DNA from: Candidatus Methylomirabilota bacterium
GTDB taxonomy: Bacteria > Methylomirabilota > Methylomirabilia > Methylomirabilales > 2-02-FULL-66-22
Assembly (NCBI GenBank): GCA_016209725.1
Contig: JACQVO010000051.1
Span: forward strand, 1 to 13,317
Direction of reading: 5' to 3'
DNA length: 13,317 bases
Shown: positions 6,434-11,755 of the stretch, piece by piece
Position numbering within the stretch: position 1 is the stretch's first letter
Layout of the letters: every line of letters starts with the position of its first letter
Notes under the pieces: generated by a model
The model's database searches: none
Seen by the model: only the letters and a program-made list of their open reading frames with translations
Told to the model about the DNA's origin: nothing
Program-made: the position numbers and the translations under genes

Positions 6434-6559
6434 TTAATGGCTCTTCTTCCGCATGCCCGGGCCCTCGGTGCCCTTTGGCTCTTGCTTCTGCGCGAAGACC
6501 GGCCCGGCTGCGATGAGCAGCAGCGAGGCTGCGGTAAGGATGCTGGCGAGCTTGTTCAT
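6434..6559 (-). CDS. 41-aa predicted exported peptide
   Basis: A short frame from ATG 6559 to TAA 6434 encodes a textbook signal peptide: Met-Asn-Lys start, a hydrophobic core rich in Leu/Ala/Ile at residues 4-18, and a GPVFA/Q cleavage site after residue 23. The mature part is only 18 residues, hydrophilic and charged (QKQEPKGTEGPGMRKKSH). It has no cysteines, so it is not a lipoprotein. Upstream purine-rich AGAAGAAG is a weak ribosome site about 6 nt away. The gene lies 18 nt before the oxidase pseudogene and probably shares its transcript. No function can be assigned. Very small periplasmic proteins of this style are often seen beside redox or envelope genes, but I know of no named family. 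The organised signal peptide argues against chance. Confidence 0.65.
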   Translation of the reverse strand: MNKLASILTAASLLLIAAGPVFAQKQEPKGTEGPGMRKKSH

Positions 6560-6842
6560 GAACGACTTCTTCTGGTCTCGGGTTCACGGGTCGGCCCGGC
6601 ACTGGATGTCCAGGGCCTGGCGGCTTCACGCTGCCCGATCCGGACCCCCCCGTCGTTCTGATGCGGGGGCCGAAGGTCATCTCTGGACGACGGCCGCCAC
6701 TGGACCGGGACGTCACCGCGTCCCTCCCGATGCCCGGGAAGGGGAGCGTTGGCGAAAATTTTCGCCGGCCGGGCTCGGATGCCAGCAAGGGGGACGAGGG
6801 CCCGGAGCGGCGCGAGGAGCCAGGATTGCTCGGGCGCGGAAG
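6560..6842. other. spacer between the cytochrome pseudogene and the small peptide
   Basis: No gene is supported on either strand across these 283 bp. Frames that cross it are Gly/Arg/Pro-rich without domains. It contains the 16-bp palindrome at 6751-6766 and presumably the promoter of the peptide gene, which I cannot pinpoint. Confidence 0.5.
6751..6766. promoter_or_regulatory. 16-bp perfect palindrome, possible operator
   Basis: GGCGAAAATTTTCGCC is self-complementary over all 16 bases, and its AT centre stands out in surrounding GC-rich DNA. It lies 190 bp upstream of the 41-aa peptide gene and beyond the end of the cytochrome pseudogene. The geometry fits a dimeric regulator site. Without a loop or a following T-tract it is not a good terminator. 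The cognate regulator is unknown. Confidence 0.5.
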
Positions 6843-8212
6843 TTAGACGAGGATCTGGGAGCGGGGCGGAGGAATCAAGGAGCGCAGGGAATGGAATCGT
6901 GTCGCCAGACTCCCGGACAGATCGCCGCGGAGTGAAGGCCTGGCATGTGCTGCAAAACCGTCAGCGCCTGGACGGCCGGGGATGCATCGATGTGTCATGA
7001 TGGTGCCGACCTCAGTGGATGGCTTGCCGATGCCAGAAAAGGTACGCCCGGAAATGGCGCTTGTCAACTCCGGATTTCCCGTCCCGCCCTTGCTGACGTG
7101 CTTCCCGTCGTGGCACCGGAAGCATCCCGGGAACTCCTTGTGCCCGATGTGGTCCGGATAGACCTGCCAGCTCATGCGCATCTCGGGGGAGAAGTTGTTC
7201 CGGTAGGCCCGGATGACCTCGGCGATGGCGGCCTGCAACCGGGGCTCTTCCCGCCTGGCGACCTGCGGGTACTGCGTCTCGTAGAAATCCCGGATGTACC
7301 GCTCGATCCCCCGCTCGGCCTCGGTGGTGCGCGCGTAGGACTGGACCATCGCCTCGACCGCGACCTTCTTGAGTGATGGCTCGGGCGGTTGTGACAATCC
7401 ATGCAGTCCATCAGGCGGATCTCGCCCTCCTTGAGCTGCTCCGGCGTGATGGGCGTCTCCGTCGAGGCGAACTCCGTGATCCGGCCCTGGGGGTCCTCCA
7501 TCCGGACCCAGGGAATCGTCAGGCGCCGGTCGTCGGTCGCGATGTACCAGATCCTGTTGGCGATGTTCATGTGCCAGTGAATGCCTTCGGTCAGGCCTTT
7601 CTGCGGTCCGCCCCCGATCTTCATCAGGAGCTGGATTTCCCGGCGGGTGTTCTTTTCATCCGACGCGAAGTGGATCCGGGTGGCCAGCCGCTCCCCCCAG
7701 AACTTGGCGGGCCAGTGGCACTGCTCGCACGTGTCCTGGGCGGGCCGCAGGTTGCGGATCGGCGTCGGGATGGGGCGGGGGAACTTGTCGAAGAGGACCG
7801 AGTAGACCTGGTACGTACCCGAGAGCTTGGCCCGCACGAACCACTCGGCCCCCGGCCCGATGTGGCAGGCGACGCAGGCGACCCGGGCGTGGGGCGAGTT
7901 CACGTACGCGGTAAACACGGGCTGCATCACCGTGTGGCAGACCTCTCCGCAGAATTCCACCGAATCGGTGAACTTGTAGGCGTGGTACCCCCCGACGCCG
8001 GACAGGCCGAGGAAGGCGATCACCAGGCCGAGACTCCCCAGGGTGATCCCCGGCAGCAGCAGGTAGGTGAGGATCCCGACGTAGGGGTTCTGGCGGGGGG
8101 CCAGGAAATCCACCAGAAGCAGGAAGAGGTTCGTGGCGAAGCTGAGGCCGGCGATTCCGGCCCCGAGCAGGCTCGTGGGATTGCGGAGGCACGCGCGGAT
8201 CGTAACGGCCAC
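6843..8212 (-). pseudogene. NapC/NirT-type multihaem cytochrome c, frame broken after the fourth haem motif
   Basis: Relatives are membrane-anchored multihaem c-type cytochromes that pass electrons from quinol to periplasmic partners. From GTG 8212 (GGAGAG upstream) the frame has hydrophobic helices (about residues 15-37, 44-76), then haem motifs CGEVCH (88-93, the CX3CH seen in this subgroup), CVACH (113-117), CEQCH (162-166) and CMDCH (270-274, followed by NRPSH). At about 7385 this frame turns into Arg/Ser-rich nonsense. The homologous sequence continues in another frame (PSLKKVAVEAM through MSWQVYPDHIGHKEFPGC) with a fifth haem motif CFRCH (7124-7110), then loses similarity after HVSK at about 7088. 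The usual final haem region is absent. The spacer between the membrane part and haem 1 also looks short. It lies 70 nt after mrpG, same strand. The call depends on the shift being real. Confidence 0.8.
6901..6929. repeat. 29-bp imperfect direct repeat, copy 2
   Basis: Second copy of the 5083-5111 segment (25 of 29 identical). It lies in the non-homologous tail of the cytochrome pseudogene frame, where family similarity has already ended. Confidence 0.45.
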
Positions 8213-8257
8213 GCCTGATCTCTCCCTGCCGGCGTGAGCGATGTGACACCGGCGTCT

Positions 8258-8275
8258 CCCGGCGCGCCCGCCGGG
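8258..8275. other. 7-bp hairpin between mrpG and the cytochrome pseudogene
   Basis: CCCGGCG (8258-8264), loop CGCC, CGCCGGG (8269-8275). It lies just after the mrpG stop (8283) in the 70-nt gap. With no T-tract it may be a processing or partial-termination structure rather than an intrinsic terminator. Confidence 0.35.
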
Positions 8276-8282
8276 CCCCGGG

Positions 8283-8678
8283 TTACTGCAGGTCCTCCGA
8301 GCGGTAGATCACCTCGCCGGGACCCCGCTTGTCCTCGGTCCAGAATCCCAGCGTTTCATAGACCGGCTTGAGCTCGTCAATGGTGGTCTGGTCCGCCAGG
8401 GGGACGCGCCCCCGGTAGGCGGCCCGCGCGATCATGTGGGCGCCAACAGGCGCCGTCAGCAGCAGGAACACGACCGCGAGGAGGGATTTGAACCCAGCCT
8501 CGGACCAGCCCGCATCCAGGGCCAACGCCAGCAGGAGGCCGCAGGCGCCGAAGGTGGTGGACTTGGTCGTGGCATGCATGCGGCACAGGACGTCCGGCAG
8601 CCGGATCAGTCCCCACGAGCCCAGCAGTAGGAAGAAGGTCCCGATCGCCAGGAACGTCAGTACCAGGATCTCACGCAA
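8283..8678 (-). CDS. mrpG: Na+/H+ antiporter subunit MrpG (MnhG)
   Basis: 131 aa, last subunit of the Mrp complex. Three hydrophobic helices lie at about residues 4-24, 41-57 and 64-87. The family signature is clear: GLIRLPDVLCRMHATTKSTT at 24-42, then a TAPVGAHMIARAAY segment. The C-terminal 40 residues form a polar tail. The start is a TTG at 8678, chosen because GGAGG lies 8 nt upstream and no ATG or GTG in frame preserves the first helix. It overlaps the mrpF stop by 8 nt, so the two are translationally coupled. MrpG is required for assembly of the complex in studied bacteria, with no known catalytic role of its own. Confidence 0.95.
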   Translation of the reverse strand: MREILVLTFLAIGTFFLLLGSWGLIRLPDVLCRMHATTKSTTFGACGLLLALALDAGWSEAGFKSLLAVVFLLLTAPVGAHMIARAAYRGRVPLADQTTIDELKPVYETLGFWTEDKRGPGEVIYRSEDLQ

Positions 8679-8940
8679 AGATGTCGCCTCCCTTCAGGTA
8701 TTTTGCCACGGCCATGGTGCCCAGAAATCCGAGGATGGCGATGACCAGGACCAGGTCCATGCCGAAGGCGATGCGGTCCCGCATGGTGAGGAGGACCACC
8801 ACGGCGATGAGGTTGCTCACCCAGGCGTCGAAGGCCACGATCCGATCCGGCAGCGTGGGCCCCCGGATGGCCCGGTAGGCGCAGAGCAGCATGGACAGGC
8901 CCACGACGGAGAGCGCGACGTTCACGGCGATCGGGATCAC
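8671..8940 (-). CDS. mrpF: Na+/H+ antiporter subunit MrpF (MnhF)
   Basis: 89 aa, three hydrophobic helices. The family signature RAIRGPTLPDRIVAFDAWVS is at residues 23-42, followed by a DLVLVIAILGFLGTMAVAKY helix. In the Mrp complex MrpF packs beside the other small subunits and is essential for activity in studied systems. The GTG start (8940) shares GTGA with the mrpE stop, and GGAGG sits 7 nt upstream inside the mrpE end. The next gene, mrpG, begins 8 nt before the mrpF stop. Length matches the family. Confidence 0.95.
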   Translation of the reverse strand: MIPIAVNVALSVVGLSMLLCAYRAIRGPTLPDRIVAFDAWVSNLIAVVVLLTMRDRIAFGMDLVLVIAILGFLGTMAVAKYLKGGDIFA

Positions 8941-9425
8941 GGGATAACCTCCAGACTGTGGTCCTCCAGGTCGTGGCGGATGGACGCCCGCGTCTCGTCC
9001 GGGTGGCTGATATCCAGGACGTGGATGTAGAGGGTGTCCCCCTCGGGCGAGACATCCATGGTCAGGGTTCCGGGGGTCAGAGTGATGCTGTTGGCCAGCA
9101 TGGTCACGCCGAGCTCGCTCCGGTGCCGGGTGCGAAAGGCGATGATCCCGGGCCGGATGGCAAGCCGTGGCCGGATCACGATCCAGGCGACCTGCAGGTT
9201 CGCCATCACCAGCGCCTTGAGGAAGCGCCCCAGGTATGCGATGCCTACCGGCAGGACCCGCAGGACGTGAAGCGCCGCCGGCGCCCACGGAAAGTGGGCC
9301 CCCACCACCAGGAGCACGCCGACCCCCAGCAGCCCGCCCACCAGGAAGCCTCCCGGCGAGAGATCCGCGGTAAAGAGGACCCAGGTCAGGCTGAGGGCCG
9401 GGACCGCCACGGCATAGCGATTCAT
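8937..9425 (-). CDS. mrpE: Na+/H+ antiporter subunit MrpE (MnhE)
   Basis: 162 aa. N-terminal helices (about residues 5-43 and 50-83) include the typical TWVLFTADLSPGGFLVGGLLG opening. The cytoplasmic part carries RPGIIAFRTRHRSELGVTML, then ANSITLTPGTLTMD and TLYIHVLDI, all conserved in MrpE. MrpE is part of the small-subunit module of the antiporter and has no homologue in complex I. The ATG start at 9425 shares ATGA with the mrpD stop, and the TGA stop overlaps the mrpF GTG. Length is normal for the family. Confidence 0.96.
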   Translation of the reverse strand: MNRYAVAVPALSLTWVLFTADLSPGGFLVGGLLGVGVLLVVGAHFPWAPAALHVLRVLPVGIAYLGRFLKALVMANLQVAWIVIRPRLAIRPGIIAFRTRHRSELGVTMLANSITLTPGTLTMDVSPEGDTLYIHVLDISHPDETRASIRHDLEDHSLEVIP

Positions 9426-10936
9426 CTGGCCGGCCCCCCTCCCTGCGCGCCCGGGGATCCGACTTCTCCCCCGAGCACCCGTCCCACATAGGCCTCCGGG
9501 CTTCGCACCTGAGCCGCCACCTCGGTGAGCCAGGCGCTCACCGGCCCGAGGCTTGCGGTCACGAGGGCCAGGAGCAGCGCCAGGACCGCCACCGGCGCCC
9601 GCATGCCGATCGGCACGGCGTGGGTGGCCTCCTTCTGGGTCGTCCCCCAGAAGATCCACTGCCAGGCCCGGAAGAGATATAACAGGGTCGCCAGCGCCAT
9701 GGCCGCGGCCAGGGCCGCGAGGACGGGGTGCCCCGCGGCCAGAAGCGCCTGGAGGATGGCCAGCTTGGCGAAGAAGCCCGGAAGGGGTGGAACCCCGGCG
9801 ATGGCCAGGACGCCGACGAGGAACGCGGCCGAGGTGCCCGGGAGCAATGCCCGGAGTCCTCCCATCGCCTGCATGTCCCGGGTCCCGGCCGCATGGACGG
9901 CGTGCCCGGCCGCCAGGAAGAGCAGGGCCTTGCCCAGGGCGTGGTTGAGGATGAGGAGCAACGCCCCCCGCAGCCCCCCGGGGGTGAAGAGGCCCACCCC
10001 CAGGAGGATGTAGCCCATCTGGCTGATGCTGGAGTAGGCCAGGAGCCGCTTCACGTCGCGTTGGGCCAGGGCGCCGAGGGCGCCCACCACCATGGTGACG
10101 GCCGCCATCCCGAGCAGGACCGGCTGGGCAAGCGCCTGCACGCTGGCAAAGACCAGCCCGCCCAACCGCAAAATGGCGTAGGCCCCGACCTTGATCAAGA
10201 CCCCCGAGAGCATGGCGCTGATGGGCGTGGGCGCGCTGCTGTGGGCGTCCGGCAACCAGAAGTGAAAGGGGAACGCCGCGGCCTTGGTCCCGAAGACCGC
10301 CACGAAGAGGAGCAGAATCGCCAGGACGATCGCGGGGGACTCCGCCGCCGCGAGGCGCGCGGGGAGATGCGCCATGTTCAGGGTCCCGGCCAGCCCGTAG
10401 AGGGCGCCCACCGCCAGCAGGAACACGGCCGAACCCACCAGGTTCAGCGTGGCATACTTCAGCGTGGCCTCGAGCTGGGCCCCGGTGCCGCCGTAGGCCA
10501 CCAGGCTGTAGGAGGCCAGGAGCAGGACCTCGAAGAAGACGAACAGGTTGAAGACGTCGCCGGTGAGGAAGGCGCCGTGGATCCCCATGAGCAGGAAGTG
10601 GAACAGGGGGTGGAAGCCGGCGCGCGCCTCCCGCTCCTCGAGATAGCCGGTGGAGTAGAGCAGGCTCAAGCAGGCGACCACGGATGCCAGGGCGACCAGC
10701 GAGCCACTGAGCAGATCCGCCACCAGGACGATGCCGAAGGGGGGCGACCAGCCTCCCATCACATGGACCTGGGGGCCTGCCTCCCACACCAGAAGGAGGA
10801 GGCGTCCTGCGGCCGCCGTGGTTGCGAGGCTTCCCAGGAGGCTCACCCAGACCTGGGCGCGACGCCACCGGATGAGGCCCGAGCACAAGATGGCCGTGGC
10901 CAGGGACAGCAGGATCGGGGCGGGAACCCAGTTCAT
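9422..10936 (-). CDS. mrpD: Na+/H+ antiporter subunit MrpD (MnhD), proton-channel subunit
   Basis: 504 aa, multi-spanning, homologous to the NuoM/NuoN antiporter-like subunits of complex I. Conserved charged residues thought to form the proton path are visible: Glu136 in NLFVFFEVLLLASY, Lys218 in FGTKAAAFPFHFWLPDAH, Lys249 in SGVLIKVGAYA, Lys336 in NHALGKALLF and Lys391 in GVPPLPGFFAKLAIL. QRDVKRLLAYSSISQMGYIL at 292-311 is the standard motif. The ATG at 10936 fits family N-termini (MNWVPAPILLSL). A GTG at 10963 would add nine residues with no better ribosome site. It follows mrpC after 58 nt, the only real gap in the operon, and its stop overlaps mrpE. The last 25 residues are a Gly-rich tail. 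Confidence 0.97.
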   Translation of the reverse strand: MNWVPAPILLSLATAILCSGLIRWRRAQVWVSLLGSLATTAAAGRLLLLVWEAGPQVHVMGGWSPPFGIVLVADLLSGSLVALASVVACLSLLYSTGYLEEREARAGFHPLFHFLLMGIHGAFLTGDVFNLFVFFEVLLLASYSLVAYGGTGAQLEATLKYATLNLVGSAVFLLAVGALYGLAGTLNMAHLPARLAAAESPAIVLAILLLFVAVFGTKAAAFPFHFWLPDAHSSAPTPISAMLSGVLIKVGAYAILRLGGLVFASVQALAQPVLLGMAAVTMVVGALGALAQRDVKRLLAYSSISQMGYILLGVGLFTPGGLRGALLLILNHALGKALLFLAAGHAVHAAGTRDMQAMGGLRALLPGTSAAFLVGVLAIAGVPPLPGFFAKLAILQALLAAGHPVLAALAAAMALATLLYLFRAWQWIFWGTTQKEATHAVPIGMRAPVAVLALLLALVTASLGPVSAWLTEVAAQVRSPEAYVGRVLGGEVGSPGAQGGGPAR

Positions 10937-10994
10937 CGCGTCCCTCTCGAATGCCGGAAGCACCCCGCTCGCCAGGCACCTCGGTAGCGGGGGC

Positions 10995-11330
10995 TCATCC
11001 CCGGAGCTCCATGAGGTCGCTCACGGCCGCGCCGCCCCGCACCCGGGAAATCCAGTAGAGCAGGACGAGGAGGAAGGCGCTCACGCCGAATCCGATGACG
11101 ATGGCCGTGAGAACCAGCGCCTGGGGCAATGGGTCCGCATAGGGGAGCGGGCCGGGCAGGATGATGGGGGGCCGTCGCCCCAGGAAGCCGCCCGAGCCCA
11201 CCAGGATCAGATTGGCGGCATGTGAGATCAGCGACAAGCCGATGATCAGCTTCAGCAGGTTCCTCCGAAGCAGAAGGAACACCCCCACCCCCACCAGGGT
11301 GCCGATCGTCAGGATCAGGCTGAGGGTCAC
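10995..11330 (-). CDS. mrpC: Na+/H+ antiporter subunit MrpC (MnhC), NuoK-like
   Basis: 111 aa, three helices, homologous to NuoK of complex I. Motifs: GVGVFLLLRRNLLKLIIGLS in the first half, then HAANLIL, and DPLPQALVLTAIVIGFGVSA in the last helix pair, all typical of MrpC. The GTG start at 11330 shares GTGA with the mrpB stop, and GGAGG lies 7 nt upstream. An in-frame ATG at 11423 would add 31 non-homologous residues inside mrpB and was rejected. Length agrees with the family. Confidence 0.96.
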   Translation of the reverse strand: MTLSLILTIGTLVGVGVFLLLRRNLLKLIIGLSLISHAANLILVGSGGFLGRRPPIILPGPLPYADPLPQALVLTAIVIGFGVSAFLLVLLYWISRVRGGAAVSDLMELRG

Positions 11331-11755
11331 GGCCGGTCCTCCCCGATCAAGGCCAGAAGCGTCAGGCCCACCCCCGCCACAAGCAGGAAGATCCCCAGGT
11401 CGAAGATGAAGGCGGTGGCCCACTCCACCTCCCCCAGGAGGGGGAGCGACCAGTGGATGACCCAGCTCTTCAGGAAGCCCTCGCCTCTGAGGAGGCCCGG
11501 GATACCGCTGCCCAGCGCGAGGGCTAGGCCGGTCGCGGTGAGCCCCAGGGAACCGCGGGGGAGCCTCCGCCGGACTTGGGCAACGCCAAAGACCACGTAC
11601 TGCAGCGCAATGGCCGCCACCAGCATGACGCCGGCGATGAAGCCGCCGCCGGGTCGGTTGTGGCCCGCCAGCAGTAGATCCAGGCTGAAGAGCAGGAGGA
11701 AGGGCAGGATCAGTCGCGCCACGGTCGTTGCCAGGATGGTGGTCGGGCGCCTCAC
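11327..11755 (-). CDS. mrpB: Na+/H+ antiporter subunit MrpB (MnhB)
   Basis: 142 aa, four hydrophobic helices. The hallmark GHNRPGGGFIAGVMLVAAIA at residues 31-50 is present, followed by LQYVVFG and a final FIFDLGIFLLVAGVGLTLL helix. MrpB contacts the C-terminal part of MrpA in the complex. The GTG start at 11755 shares GTGA with the mrpA stop, and a GGAGA lies about 5 nt upstream. Its own TGA overlaps the mrpC start. Size and motifs match the family. Confidence 0.96.
   Translation of the reverse strand: MRRPTTILATTVARLILPFLLLFSLDLLLAGHNRPGGGFIAGVMLVAAIALQYVVFGVAQVRRRLPRGSLGLTATGLALALGSGIPGLLRGEGFLKSWVIHWSLPLLGEVEWATAFIFDLGIFLLVAGVGLTLLALIGEDRP

Noticed and set aside
7373..8218. 281-aa plus-strand frame
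   Set aside because: Antisense of the cytochrome gene. The haem motifs on the minus strand settle the coding strand.
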